Source: Edwardsiella anguillarum ET080813
GTDB taxonomy: Bacteria; Pseudomonadota; Gammaproteobacteria; Enterobacterales; Enterobacteriaceae
Assembly (NCBI RefSeq): GCF_000264765.2
Contig: NZ_CP006664.1
Span: forward strand, 3,224,001 to 3,288,000
Direction of reading: 5' to 3'
Length of the DNA stretch: 64,000 nt
The position numbers and the translations under genes were made by a program. The notes beneath the pieces were generated by a model. The model did not search any database and was not told the DNA's origin. It saw only the letters and a list, made by a program, of their open reading frames with translations. Of the stretch, positions 1-10,076 are shown piece by piece (position 1 is the first letter of the stretch; each line of letters starts with the position of its first letter).

Positions 1-143
1 TTGTGGAATCGGCGATGGCGTAAAATTCCTTTGCCTGCGCCCGGCGCGGCGATTAGTGTAAGTCTATTCATTGGTCGCGGCCGCCGTGGATGGAGCATCA
101 GGGAAAATTATATTTATCACGCTGATTTATCATGAGGTGTTTT

Positions 144-521
144 ATGTTAATTACAGGAATAGATCATGTAGTGATTACGGTTCAGGATGTGGAGAAAACG
201 CTGGCGTTTTATGTCGCCGGGCTGGGGATGTCGCTGGACAGCCGCAATGGTCGCCTGGCGCTGACGTTTGGCAACCAAAAAATCAATATTCACCGTCAGA
301 AGGCTGAATTTACCCCGGCGGCGCAAAACGTGACCTATGGCAGTATGGATATATGCTTTACCGCCGAGGGTGATATCGAACAAATCAAGGCTGAGCTGGA
401 GAGCCGCGGGCTGGTGATCGAGCTCGGCGTGGTGCCACGCACCGGTGCGCAGGGGCCGATTGATAGCCTTTATCTGCGCGACCCTGACGGCAATCTGGTC
501 GAGATCAGCGTATATAAATAA
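144..521 (+). CDS. VOC (glyoxalase/bleomycin-resistance fold) family protein
   Basis: A 125-residue single-domain protein of the vicinal oxygen chelate superfamily. The N-terminal GIDHVVITV strand supplies a His near residue 8, and the C-terminal DPDGNLVEIS block supplies the usual Glu ligand near residue 121, so a divalent metal site is plausible. Start chosen at 144 because AGGTG lies 5 bases upstream; an in-frame ATG at 132 has no such site. The substrate cannot be read from sequence. Related small proteins are often annotated as VOC family virulence proteins in enterics, but that label is not functional evidence. It stands alone, about 240 bp before the permease operon. Confidence 0.8.
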   Translation: MLITGIDHVVITVQDVEKTLAFYVAGLGMSLDSRNGRLALTFGNQKINIHRQKAEFTPAAQNVTYGSMDICFTAEGDIEQIKAELESRGLVIELGVVPRTGAQGPIDSLYLRDPDGNLVEISVYK

Positions 522-759
522 GCGATGGGCTTACCGATAGCATAATAATCTAATTCCATTATTACAGCGGTTGGCCATGGTAGGTATTCGCGGTTTCCTT
601 TCCCCCGAACGGTGGGGGAAATAATAGGTTGGCGTGGTCAGCAGATAATTAACCTGTTCTCTCTGTATTAACCGCTTTTCTGCGGCGGGCCTGCCGCACG
701 CTGAATTTGTGGCGCGCTGCATTATGGCCCGATTACGGAGACCGCCGGAGGTAACACCT

Positions 760-2037
760 ATGGCTCTACTCTCTCTGCTTTCCCTCTTTACCATTATTGC
801 GCTGGGATTCTGGCGCAAAGTGAACGTTGGTCTGCTGGCGATCGCCATGGTGGTGATCCTGGGCTATGGAAGCAATCAGTTCAGCGAGCGCGAGTTAATG
901 AGCGGCTTCAGTACCTCTCTCTTTATTACCCTGTTAGGCGTCACCCTGTTTTTTAGCGTCGTGCAAAACAGCGGTGCGCTGGAAGTGGTGATGCAGAACA
1001 TTGTACGGCGCATCGGCGGGCGTATTTATCTGGTGCCAGTGGCGATGTTTGTGATGGGCTATGTGCTGTCGGCCATCGGGCCGGGCTGTGTCCCGGCGCT
1101 GGCCTTTGTGGCGGTGATCGCCGTGCCGCTGTCGCACCGCACCGGCTATAACAGCATCATGCTGATGCTGATCGGTGACGTCGCCACCTATAGCGGGCGC
1201 TTCTCGATGATCACCCCAGAAGGGGTGCTGGTGACCCAGCTGATGTCCCAGTCCGGTATCGAGATCAATCTGGCACAGATGATGTTGAACACCGGCATCG
1301 GCGCGGTGCTGCTGGCGCTGATTTTCTTCTTTGCCTACGGCGGTCACCGGGTGCGTGCCCTGCGCGGCGGGATCGCCGCCGGCGGCGTAGAGATCGACAG
1401 CGCCTCTCCGATAAATCCGCTGAGCCCCCAGCAGAAAGTGGTGCTGCTCTCGATTGTGCTGATGGTGCTGTGCGTAGTGCTGTTCAACATGAACGTAGGG
1501 CTGGCGTCGTTTCTGATGACGGTGCTGCTGCTACTGGCGCGGGTGGAAAGCGAAAAATCCGCCATCGCCTGTATTCCCTGGCCGACCCTGATCATGGTCG
1601 GCGGCGTCGGCATGCTGATGAACCTGGTCAGTAAGTCCGGCGGTATCGATATTATCATCGGCACCATCAATCAGATCTCTACCCCCGCCACCCTGATCAC
1701 CGTGACCGGTGCGGTGACCGGCATCATGAGCTGGTTCTCCTCCACCATTGGCGTGGTGCTGCCCACCCTGCTGCCGACGGTCGCCTCGTTGATCGGCAGC
1801 AGCGGTGGCGCCATTTCGGCTATCGAGCTGGTCAGCGTGATCGGCATTATCTCCTCAACGGCGGGGTTTAGCCCGGTATCGACCGTCGGTGCCCTGATCA
1901 TGTCGGCCAATGAGAGCGACTCGGCACACAACAAAACGCCGCAGGCGCGGCTGTTTGTCACCCTGTTCCTCTGGTCTTTCTTCTGTGTGGTTTTCCTCAG
2001 CCTGCTGGCCTGGCTGGGGGTGTTTGGCCTGTTTTAA
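760..2037 (+). CDS. MatC/DASS-like dicarboxylate permease
   Basis: A 425-residue polytopic inner-membrane protein with about 11-12 hydrophobic segments. It resembles the SLC13/DASS-type permeases with a MatC N-terminal domain (dicarboxylate or malonate carriers): two similar halves, a GPGC stretch in the first half and an SSTIGVVLPTLLPT stretch in the second. Start 760 is preceded by GGAGG at a good distance; the upstream in-frame codon at 709 is not. It lies 28 bp before the transketolase pair and reads in the same direction, so it probably imports the substrate of that pathway. Substrate specificity is inferred only at family level. Confidence 0.72.
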   Translation: MALLSLLSLFTIIALGFWRKVNVGLLAIAMVVILGYGSNQFSERELMSGFSTSLFITLLGVTLFFSVVQNSGALEVVMQNIVRRIGGRIYLVPVAMFVMGYVLSAIGPGCVPALAFVAVIAVPLSHRTGYNSIMLMLIGDVATYSGRFSMITPEGVLVTQLMSQSGIEINLAQMMLNTGIGAVLLALIFFFAYGGHRVRALRGGIAAGGVEIDSASPINPLSPQQKVVLLSIVLMVLCVVLFNMNVGLASFLMTVLLLLARVESEKSAIACIPWPTLIMVGGVGMLMNLVSKSGGIDIIIGTINQISTPATLITVTGAVTGIMSWFSSTIGVVLPTLLPTVASLIGSSGGAISAIELVSVIGIISSTAGFSPVSTVGALIMSANESDSAHNKTPQARLFVTLFLWSFFCVVFLSLLAWLGVFGLF

Positions 2038-2065
2038 GCAATTTCAAGCAACGGGAGTCAATCGT

Positions 2066-2914
2066 ATGGATATCACCGCAATGCGGCGTATGACCCGGCA
2101 GATCCGTGCAGACATTGTGCGGATGATCCACCAGGCCGGCTCCGGCCACCCAGGCGGATCGCTTTCTGCCGTGGAGATCGTCACTGCGCTCTACTTCGGC
2201 GGCGTGATGCGCGTCGATCCGGCCAGACCGGACGATGCGGCGCGGGACCGCTTTATTCTCTCCAAGGGGCACTGTGCTCCGGTGCTGTACAGCGCGCTGT
2301 GCCGGCGCGGCTTCTTTGACCCAGGCCACCTGGACACGCTGCGCCGTCTGGACAGCATTCTGCAGGGACACCCGCACGCCAGCGCGGTGCCGGGATTGGA
2401 CTGCTCCAGCGGTTCGCTGGGGCAGGGGCTGTCGATCGCCAACGGCATCGCCATGGGGCTGCGCAGGCAGGGGATTAAGCAGCGCGTGTACTGCCTGCTG
2501 GGCGACGGTGAGCTGCAGGAGGGACAGGTGTGGGAGGCGGCGCTGACCGCGGCCCACTACGGCCTGGGCAACGTCTGCGCCATTGTGGATAACAACCATG
2601 TGCAGCTGGATGGTGCCACGGCAGAGGTGAAGGGGGTCGAGCCGGTGGCGGATAAGTGGCGCGCCTTTGGCTGGAACGTCCTGTGCGTTGAGGGGCATAG
2701 CCTGAGCGCGCTGCTGCAGGCCCTGCGCGGCGCGGCGCTGGCGCCGGCACGCCCTAGCGTCATCATCGCCGAAACGGTCAAGGGCAAGGGGGTTTCCTTT
2801 ATGGAGCACCAGGCCAATTGGCACGGTCAGGCGCCGGATGCGGCGCAGCTGGCCCAGGCCCTGGATGAGATCCAGGCATATCAGGAACGGGATCCGGGAG
2901 GCCGCGATGAATAA
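2066..2914 (+). CDS. Transketolase, N-terminal subunit
   Basis: A 282-residue protein corresponding to the pyrophosphate-binding half of a split transketolase. It has the SGHPGGSLS segment with conserved His near residue 28, the KGHCAPVLY block, and the thiamine-diphosphate signature GDGELQEGQ from about residue 146 ending in an Asn-Asn pair. Housekeeping TktA/TktB are single chains of about 660 residues, so this is a separate two-subunit enzyme, probably for a dedicated sugar or keto-acid pathway. It overlaps the next gene by 8 bp, which indicates translational coupling and fits a heteromeric complex. Cytoplasmic. Confidence 0.9.
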   Translation: MDITAMRRMTRQIRADIVRMIHQAGSGHPGGSLSAVEIVTALYFGGVMRVDPARPDDAARDRFILSKGHCAPVLYSALCRRGFFDPGHLDTLRRLDSILQGHPHASAVPGLDCSSGSLGQGLSIANGIAMGLRRQGIKQRVYCLLGDGELQEGQVWEAALTAAHYGLGNVCAIVDNNHVQLDGATAEVKGVEPVADKWRAFGWNVLCVEGHSLSALLQALRGAALAPARPSVIIAETVKGKGVSFMEHQANWHGQAPDAAQLAQALDEIQAYQERDPGGRDE

Positions 2915-3851
2915 GGTTCCGCCGCGTGACGGCTATGGTAACGCCCTGCTGTATCTGGCAGAGCACGACGACAGGCTGGTGGCGCTGGATGCCGACGTGG
3001 CGAAGTCCACGCGCAGCAGCTGGCTGGCGGCGCGCTATCCCGAGCGCTTTATCAATATGGGGATCTCCGAACAGGACATGGTGGGGACGGCGGCGGGGCT
3101 GGCGCTGAGCGGCATGCTGCCCTTCGCCGCCACCTACGCGGTGTTTCTCAGCGGGCGCGCCTTCGATCAGATCCGCACGACGGTGTGCTACGGCGATCTG
3201 AACGTCAAGCTGGCCGGCGCCCACGCCGGGATCTCGGTCGGCCCGGACGGCGCGACCCATCAGGCGCTGGAGGATGTGGCCCTGATGCGCACGCTGCCCA
3301 ATATGACCGTGGTTGTGCCCTGCGACGCGCTGGAGACCGAAAAGGCCACGCTGGCGCTGGCGGAACATCCCGGCCCCGCCTATATCCGCTTCGGACGCGA
3401 GGCGACGCCGCTGATCACCGGGGCGGAGACCCCCTTTACGCTGGGCAAGGCGCGTCTGATCAGCGATGGCACGGATCTGGTGATTTTTGCCAACGGAGCG
3501 CTGGTGTACCAGGCGATGCTGGCGGCCCAGGCGCTGGCGGCCCGGCGGATTTCGGCGATGGTGGTGGATCTGCATACGGTGAAACCGCTGGATGTCGAGT
3601 TCGTCTGCGCCGCGGCGCAGGCGACGCGGGCGGTGGTCACCGCAGAGGAGCACCAGAAAAACGGCGGCATGGGCAGCGCGGTGTGTGAGGCGCTGGCGCA
3701 GCGTTGTCCCTGCCCGGTGATCCGGGTGGGGGTGGACGACTGCTTTGGCGAGAGCGGTGAGCCGGAGGCGCTGATGGCCCGCTATGGGCTGGACGCCGAG
3801 CATATCGTCGCCGCCGCCCTGCGGGCGCTGGCGCTGAAGCGCGGTCAATAA
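2907..3851 (+). CDS. Transketolase, C-terminal subunit
   Basis: A 314-residue protein containing the pyrimidine-binding and C-terminal domains of transketolase. The NMGISEQDMVGTAAGLA block carries the Glu that activates the thiamine ring, followed by a TYAVFLSGRAFDQIR region typical of transketolase and DXP synthase. With the upstream subunit it should form a ThDP-dependent C2 (glycolaldehyde) transferase. The ATG lies inside the end of the preceding gene. Known split transketolases act on unusual pentose or apulose phosphates, among others; nothing here fixes the substrate. Confidence 0.9.
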   Translation: MNKVPPRDGYGNALLYLAEHDDRLVALDADVAKSTRSSWLAARYPERFINMGISEQDMVGTAAGLALSGMLPFAATYAVFLSGRAFDQIRTTVCYGDLNVKLAGAHAGISVGPDGATHQALEDVALMRTLPNMTVVVPCDALETEKATLALAEHPGPAYIRFGREATPLITGAETPFTLGKARLISDGTDLVIFANGALVYQAMLAAQALAARRISAMVVDLHTVKPLDVEFVCAAAQATRAVVTAEEHQKNGGMGSAVCEALAQRCPCPVIRVGVDDCFGESGEPEALMARYGLDAEHIVAAALRALALKRGQ

Positions 3852-3865
3852 GGGAGGGGGGAATA

Positions 3866-4777
3866 ATGACAGAGCAGACCCGCGTAAATATTGTGGAGAT
3901 CGGGCCGCGTGACGGGTTCCAGAACGTCCGAGACTTTATTCCTACGGCGCTGAAAATCGAAATTATCGAGGGGATCATCAGCGCGGGGGTGCAGCGTATG
4001 CAGCTCACTTCGTTCGTTAGCCAGGCGGCCATCGCCCAGATGCGTGATGCCGAGATCGTCAGCCGCCACTGCATTTCACGCTATCCCGATTGCCAGTTTT
4101 CCGCGCTGGTGCCCAATTTTCATGGCGCCCGGCTGGCGCAGGCGTGCGGCTACCGCGAGATCACCCCGGTGATCTCGCTCAGCGAGACCCATAACCTGAA
4201 AAACGTGAATAAGACGCACCGCCAGTCGCTGGATGAGATCGCCCGCATTCGTCAGCACTTTCCCGACCTGCGTATCGTGCAGGATATCGCGACCGTCTTC
4301 GGCTGCCCCTATGAGGGGCGGATGGCCACGCCGCCGCTGCTGGCGCTGATCGCGGCGCTGGCGGCCGAGGGGATCGATGAGTTTACGCTGTGCGACACCA
4401 TCGGCGTGGCCTATCCCGGGCAGGTGCTGTCGACCCTGAACGCGGTGCGCGCGGCCTTTCCGGCGGTGAGGCTCAATATCCACATTCACGACACGCGCAA
4501 CATGGGCATCATCAACAGCTATCTGGCGGCGACCTGGCCGGTCGATGCCATCCAGACGTCGCTGGGGGGATTGGGCGGCTGCCCCTTTGCGCCGGGCGCC
4601 TCCGGCAATACGGCCACGGAGGATCTGGTTTACCTGCTGCACGCGCAGGGGATGGCGACCGGGATCGATTTTGCCCGTCTGCTGGCCACGGCGAAGCATC
4701 TGCATCAGCATGTCGAGGGCCGCTACAGCGGCCACCATTTACACATCAGCGCCCGCCAGAAGGACTTTACCCCCTAG
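3866..4777 (+). CDS. HMG-CoA-lyase-like aldolase
   Basis: A 303-residue DRE-TIM metallolyase. The N-terminal EIGPRDGFQN motif carries the metal-binding Asp and catalytic Arg, HIHDTRNMG provides the two metal His residues, and GGLGGCPFAPGASGN contains the signature active-site Cys (Cys239). These are hydroxymethylglutaryl-CoA lyase hallmarks. It starts 14 bp after the transketolase subunit behind a strong purine-rich Shine-Dalgarno sequence. No CoA ligase or CoA transferase is visible nearby, so the substrate may be a different branched hydroxy acid or its CoA ester. The enzyme class is secure, the reaction is not. Confidence 0.85.
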   Translation: MTEQTRVNIVEIGPRDGFQNVRDFIPTALKIEIIEGIISAGVQRMQLTSFVSQAAIAQMRDAEIVSRHCISRYPDCQFSALVPNFHGARLAQACGYREITPVISLSETHNLKNVNKTHRQSLDEIARIRQHFPDLRIVQDIATVFGCPYEGRMATPPLLALIAALAAEGIDEFTLCDTIGVAYPGQVLSTLNAVRAAFPAVRLNIHIHDTRNMGIINSYLAATWPVDAIQTSLGGLGGCPFAPGASGNTATEDLVYLLHAQGMATGIDFARLLATAKHLHQHVEGRYSGHHLHISARQKDFTP

Positions 4778-5526
4778 AGCCCAAGGCGTGATCAGATGGA
4801 ACACACCTTAGCGGGCCCCGTGGCCGCCGGAATGGAGATTATCAATCAGATCTATCCGGTGGAGGGGCCCGTACGGGCCGCAGCGGGCGCCGCGATGGGT
4901 CTATCTATCCCTATGGTGCCTTTCGTTGTCAGGAGGGCAGCCTGGTGTCCGGCGTAGGTAACCCGATCACGCTAAGCGCAGATCTGTACCGTATGCCGCA
5001 GGCGCTGGGTGGGCACAGCGTTGTTATCCTGCCGCAGCATCCCGCTATCGATGCCTTCCGGCAGGCGGGGGCTGTAGCGAAGCTAGCCCGTCCAGAATCC
5101 GCCTTTCTGCGCGATCGGGACGGCGCCCCCGCACTGGCTCTTTCCGCCCGCTCCCCGCGGGCGCTTATCCGATGCCGGCCTCACCCACGGCGGGCGCTCC
5201 GAATGACGTCGCGGCGTGAGCGTCGTTTCCGGCGTTTAATTCCCCCAGCGCAGGGCGCGTAATTCTGCAGTTCCGCTAATATCGGGCAGAGTATGGATAA
5301 GCTGTCCATATCAAATAAATTATCTGCTTAAAAAGGTATTCAACTATACAGATTTAAAACAGGCTAACTATAGAACCATAATTATAATGGTAGATTACCC
5401 CAGTCTATTAAATCGGATCCGCTATATGCATATTCATTCCATGATATTGCGCGGGCGGATAAGGGTATGTCGCTATCTCAGACGCCTTTTTAATATTGAA
5501 ACCGTTTATTGACATGGGTGCGCACT
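4778..5526. other. Gene-poor stretch with possible decayed coding remnants
   Basis: About 750 bp between the lyase and the sialidase. The first 480 bp are GC-rich and partly codon-like: a short open frame starts at 4796 and stops near 4950, and another runs 4945-5262 with a protein-like first half and a low-complexity arginine-rich end. Neither resembles a family I can name and neither has a convincing start. The last 260 bp are AT-rich and probably hold the sialidase promoter. I read the GC-rich part as a decayed gene, with low certainty. Confidence 0.35.
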
Positions 5527-7651
5527 ATGAATAATAACTTATTACTATTAACGGCGGGCTGCCTGTTAAGCCTCTCGCCCGGCATACGCGCGGTGAGCGT
5601 GATGGAGAGTGGCGCGCCGCATGATGGCTGGCATGCGCCGATGTTGATTTTTGCCGAGCATGACCGGACGGCAAATAATGGTTGGCGGATACCAGCGATT
5701 ACCGCCATGTCGGACGGGGCGATTATCGCCGTCAGCGATGCGCGGGCGGTCGGTACCAGCGATATCGGTCAGAATCAGGATGTGCACTTTGGCTATAGAA
5801 TATCCTACGATCGCGGGGATACCTGGGGCGAGATTCACGATATCGCCCCAGATATTAACGCTAAGCGACAAATCTCCGATCCGGCCATCGTGTACAACCC
5901 TGACTCGGGAAGAACGTTTCTGTTCGGCTTTTACAACGATCGCTTTATCACAAGCAAACCGCTCAGTGAATCGTCAGACTTCTTTATGTTTACCTCTGAC
6001 GATGGTGGCGAAACCTGGGATCGGGGCACCAGCCTGTACGATCTGGCGCCGAAGGGTTACAAATATATACTGCAGGGCCCGGGCTCCGGGATGTATCACG
6101 ACGGCACACTCTATCTCGCCGCACAGGCATGGCACCACAATAGGGACAAAAGTCTGGTGGGGAACGGGGCGACGGTAACCTCAGGCTATATCTATTCATC
6201 AGACAATGGCGCAACGTGGGATTCGGCCTGGCTGCGTCCCGATGATAAAATTGTGAGGGCGCCGGGAAGCGGGGACGATCTCCCCGACATCACCTCCGAG
6301 AGCAGCGTATTCCATCACGATGGTCATATCTATTTGGCCAGTAAATCCGAGACATCGCGGGAGAAATTATCGCGTATCGTCCATCGGACGAAGGACAACG
6401 GCCTGCACTGGGAGCGGGTGGAGGAGCCATTCCTGCCGGAGAATGTCGCCAAAGCCGAGACGAGCTCACTCTCATCTGGATGACAGCGTCTATCTGGTTG
6501 GCTACAGCACGGCGACGGAGAGGGCCAACCGCGATGGTATTTATATTACCACCAATACCGGCCGCACCATTCAGGTGTATGACGCCCCCAGCTATGGCTA
6601 TACCTCAATGACCAAGGATGAAGATAATCTGTATATCCTGTTTGAGGGCGAGGGGGATATCTATCTTCAGCGCTATGACATCGCCGCCAGAGACTATGCC
6701 AATATCAGCGCCACGATCTTAAATCGCAGCAGCGGCTTATTCGATATCGCCAGCAAGCTCAGGGCGGCGTCGTCCTATATTAAGGGGGGCTATGGCAGCC
6801 AAGAGGCGTCAGACGCCGAATTTGTGTATGCCGGTGACTGGGGAAAACTGGGGGTATTTTTCTCAAGAACCACCGAGAATAGTCAGCATGTGCTCGGTAC
6901 TGTCCAGTATACCAATAGCGATGTGTCGTTGACGTTGGCCAAAGATGATGTTTTCTTCTCCGCTGATAATATCTTTGTCGGATATCAATATAGCGATATT
7001 CAATACGATACTGATGCTTCTAATAAGGTGAAGTCGGTGCTGGCTGGCTATTCATATCAACACGACTTTGGCGTCTTAGCTTACCACCTGATGATCAATA
7101 CGGTGTATGGCGAAAACCGATTCTTACGCAATCGGCGGGAGGGGTTAGGGCGTAAGGCTGATTTTAACACCTATAGCGTGGCGCTAAAAAATATGCTGGT
7201 CAAAGACGTTTACCTTTCCGACAGTTTTCACGCCGGCATCGCGTCGGGGATCCACTCTACGTTCTTCAGCCACAGCGCCTTTCAGGAGAGAGGGGGCAAC
7301 GGCTGGAATAATGCGGGCGTGGACTCCGCCGATCACGCCTCGAACCAGCTCCTGGTCGATGGGCTGCTTGCCAAGCGGCTTCATATTATGCAATCGAACG
7401 AGCTGACGCTGACGGCCAAAGTCAGTTACCAGTATGAGCTGATGGACACGGCAAAGTGGGCCGAAGCCTATCAGGTGCTCGATGCTCGGCGTCTGATGCC
7501 TGCGCCGGTAAAGCACTATCCGCATGGCTGGGCGACCGGCTATCTGGAGGCCGCCCTGAGCCTGCATCCGCAGGCCGTTATCGCCGCGGGGGCGTCGCTC
7601 AATACCGAGGGTGACGGGCTGGTTACAGGCAGCTTCACCTACACCTTTTAA
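5527..7651 (+). pseudogene. Secreted sialidase with autotransporter barrel, frameshifted
   Basis: Two consecutive frames together encode an exo-sialidase of about 700 residues. The first (5527-6483) has a signal peptide ending near residue 22, the WRIPAI motif with the first carboxylate-binding Arg (Arg54), and four Asp-boxes near residues 93, 156, 224 and 288. The second frame picks up near 6465-6480 and continues to 7651. It ends in a membrane beta-barrel of about 280 residues that terminates in Phe, as autotransporter translocators do. Reading from frame one to frame two needs a +1 shift around 6465-6480. Intact, it would release sialic acid at the cell surface, as reported for Edwardsiella NanA. 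Either a real inactivating frameshift or a sequence error. Confidence 0.8.
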
Positions 7652-7959
7652 GGGAAGGATTGGCGGGGGAACGCGCGGGACAGCGCGATAGAGGGACTCG
7701 CCCGCGCGTGGGGCGGTGTCGCGTGGCTCCGGCAACGCGGCCATCGCGAGTCGCTGTCCCCGTGTGGCCTGTGTCCGTCGCTGGCATGGGCTCTTTTCCC
7801 CCGCATTGATTAATAACGTTTTAGCATTGCTTAACACTATTAACGTGATTTTCATTGACGCCGCCGGACGCCGCCGGGATAGTCTGTTCATCCTTCTCTC
7901 CTTTATTGCTACGACGCCTGTTTCCACCACGTCTACCGGTCATTAAGGAGAAACGCGTC
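7652..7959. other. Intergenic gap before the DcuC-family gene
   Basis: 308 bp with no supported gene. A GC-rich part follows the sialidase stop; an AT-richer part from about 7805 probably contains the promoter of the transporter, but I see no clear -35/-10 pair or operator. Confidence 0.4.
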
Positions 7960-9321
7960 ATGCTGACACTATTTATTGCCGTCCTCGTCGTCATTCTCGT
8001 GATATACGGCCTGTTGAAAGGGGCTGTACCCCAGGCTGTTTTGCTGTTGGGGGGCGTTGCCCTGCTGTTTTTCACCGCGCTGCTGCGGGATACGCCGCTG
8101 ATGGCGGCCGAACAAAGCGCTAACTGGCGCTATTTTGATATCTTTTACCTGATTAGCGGCGTAATGAGTAACCGGCTGGCCGGGATTGGGCTGACCATCA
8201 TGACGATTTCGGGCTTTGCCCGCTATATGGAGCACGTGGGGGCCAGCCATGCGCTGTTCGCCATTTTTGAGCGACCGCTTAGGCGCATTCGCTCCCCCTA
8301 TCTGCTGCTGGTGCTGGGTTTCCTTCTTTCACAGGTTTTGGTGCTGTTTATTCCCAGTCACTCCGGTCTGGCGCTGCTGCTCATGGTCACGCTGTACCCT
8401 ATTTTTATTCGCTGCGGAGTCAGCAAACTATCGGCGCTGGGGGTGATCGGCTGCGCCCAGTTTATCGATCATGGCCCCAGCGGGCCGGTAATTTTGGCGG
8501 CGGAGCTATCGGGGATGGATCCGGTTATCTATTTTGTGCATCATCAGCTGCCCGTTACCCTGCCGATTATTGCCGCCGTGGCCCTGAGCCACTATGTGGT
8601 GCAGCGCTGGTGGGATCGGCGCGAAGCGGCAGCGCCGCCGCCGGAGGGTCGTGCAGCAGAGACGGCATCGGCGCCGTCGCGGCCACCGCTCTGCTATGCC
8701 CTGCTACCGGTATTGCCTCTGGCGTTGATCATGGCCTTTAGCCCGCTGTTTGCTTCGACGGTTCGCATTTCTATCGTGGCGGCGATGCTGATCAGCATTC
8801 TGACCGCCATGCTGTTTGAGCTGGTTCGTCTGCGGCAGCCCAAACGGGTGCTGAGCAGTCTGATGATCTTTATCGAAGGCATGGGAAAGGCCTTTGTTCT
8901 GGTCGTCTCGCTGATTATCTGCGGTGAGGTCTTTGCCAATGGGCTGATCAAAATTGGTGCGATCGATGCCCTGACCGACGGCATGCATCATGCAGGCTTT
9001 GGCGTGGGCACCATGGTGGTGATCATGAGTCTGATGCTGGCGCTGGCGGCGTTTCTGATGGGCTCCGGTAATGCGGCGTTTTTCCCGCTGGCGGGGATTG
9101 CGCCGGATATTGCCGGTTCGCTGAATATCGAGGTCATCACCCTGATGCTGCCAATGCAGATCATGACCAGCTTTGGCCGCACCGTATCGCCGATCACCGC
9201 TGCCATCGTTGCCATTGCCGCTATTGCGAACGTTTCACCGCTGCAGGTGGTGAAGCGTACCGCGATCCCCATGGTCGTGGCCGCCGCCGTCAATCTGGCG
9301 CTGAGTCTGCTGAGGCTGTAG
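7960..9321 (+). CDS. DcuC-family C4-dicarboxylate transporter
   Basis: A 453-residue polytopic membrane protein, close to the 461 residues of E. coli DcuC, with the same overall pattern: an N-terminal helix starting MLTLFIAVLV, a GFARYMEHVGAS block, a long hydrophilic central loop near residues 215-240, and a C-terminal MGSGNAAFF then FGRTVSPI segment. DcuC-type proteins exchange or export succinate and take up fumarate or malate anaerobically. Start 960 bases after the sialidase region is set by AAGGAG 9 bp before ATG 7960. It is monocistronic and could be a paralogue rather than the dcuC orthologue. Confidence 0.82.
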   Translation: MLTLFIAVLVVILVIYGLLKGAVPQAVLLLGGVALLFFTALLRDTPLMAAEQSANWRYFDIFYLISGVMSNRLAGIGLTIMTISGFARYMEHVGASHALFAIFERPLRRIRSPYLLLVLGFLLSQVLVLFIPSHSGLALLLMVTLYPIFIRCGVSKLSALGVIGCAQFIDHGPSGPVILAAELSGMDPVIYFVHHQLPVTLPIIAAVALSHYVVQRWWDRREAAAPPPEGRAAETASAPSRPPLCYALLPVLPLALIMAFSPLFASTVRISIVAAMLISILTAMLFELVRLRQPKRVLSSLMIFIEGMGKAFVLVVSLIICGEVFANGLIKIGAIDALTDGMHHAGFGVGTMVVIMSLMLALAAFLMGSGNAAFFPLAGIAPDIAGSLNIEVITLMLPMQIMTSFGRTVSPITAAIVAIAAIANVSPLQVVKRTAIPMVVAAAVNLALSLLRL

Positions 9322-9505
9322 CCGAAGCGGGGCAAAACGTGCGGAATAGCGGCGGGAGGCCCGCGTCGTATGGGCCAATGCAATAAAGTCGCCTAAGCTG
9401 GAGTCAGCGGAGCGTCATTGGCTGGCGTTTCCGCCGCCGTCCCGGCGAGCGGTGTCGTGCGGGGGCTTTATTTTCTGCGTCAGCGGATTCAGCGGGGGAG
9501 TGAAC

Positions 9506-9859
9506 ATGTACGAGTCTCGCAATATGCCAGTAATCTCATCAAGGGCCTTTATTAAGCGGATGCTACTGCATTTTGCCGGCGCGCTGCTGTTGATTATTCT
9601 TACCCTGGCGATCGGTGTGGCGGGGCATCTCCTGTTCGATGATACCATCGCCTGGCATGACGCGACGCTCAACAGCGCCTTTATTGCCAACGGCATCGGT
9701 CCGTATATTGTGCCGCAGACCCTGACAGGGAAGGTCTTCTTTGCCTGTTATGGCATGTTCACCAGCCTGGTTTTTATGACGACGCTGGGGCTGATATTGG
9801 CGCCGCTGGCCCACCGTATCCTGCATCAGTTCCATCTGGATGATGGGCGGCAGGATTAA
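9506..9859 (+). CDS. Small two-TM protein resembling a potassium-channel pore without a filter
   Basis: A 117-residue protein with hydrophobic segments at about residues 18-42 and 77-100. Between them is a short amphipathic loop and NGIGPYIVPQTLTGK (62-76). This matches the layout and flanks of the Ion_trans_2 pore module, where TVGYGDIVP.T..GK is expected, but the TVGYGD filter is replaced by NGIGPY. The start at 9506 follows a GGGGGAG site. Not a known family by name to me; potassium conduction is unlikely from the sequence. It could be a degenerate channel subunit or a repurposed scaffold. Confidence 0.6.
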   Translation: MYESRNMPVISSRAFIKRMLLHFAGALLLIILTLAIGVAGHLLFDDTIAWHDATLNSAFIANGIGPYIVPQTLTGKVFFACYGMFTSLVFMTTLGLILAPLAHRILHQFHLDDGRQD

Positions 9860-10076
9860 CCCTGGGCTACCAGGCGGCGCGTCGCCGGGCCGTTTTACGC
9901 TGGCGCGGGGGCGTGGCCAGCGCGCGTACGTGCGCTGGGAAAAGACGCCGCGGGACGTCGGGCCGCCGCGGTCCCGTGGCGTTTTACGCCCTCTCCGGCG
10001 TGACCTTTATAATGTTATTTATAAACAATATGATAGCTAATCAGTTGGCGGGGAAGCATCGTCGCTGACGGGACGA

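Noticed and set aside
2066-3851. Housekeeping tktA interrupted by a frameshift
   Set aside because: Both parts match the two-subunit form in length and have their own starts with an 8-bp overlap; TktA is longer and different.
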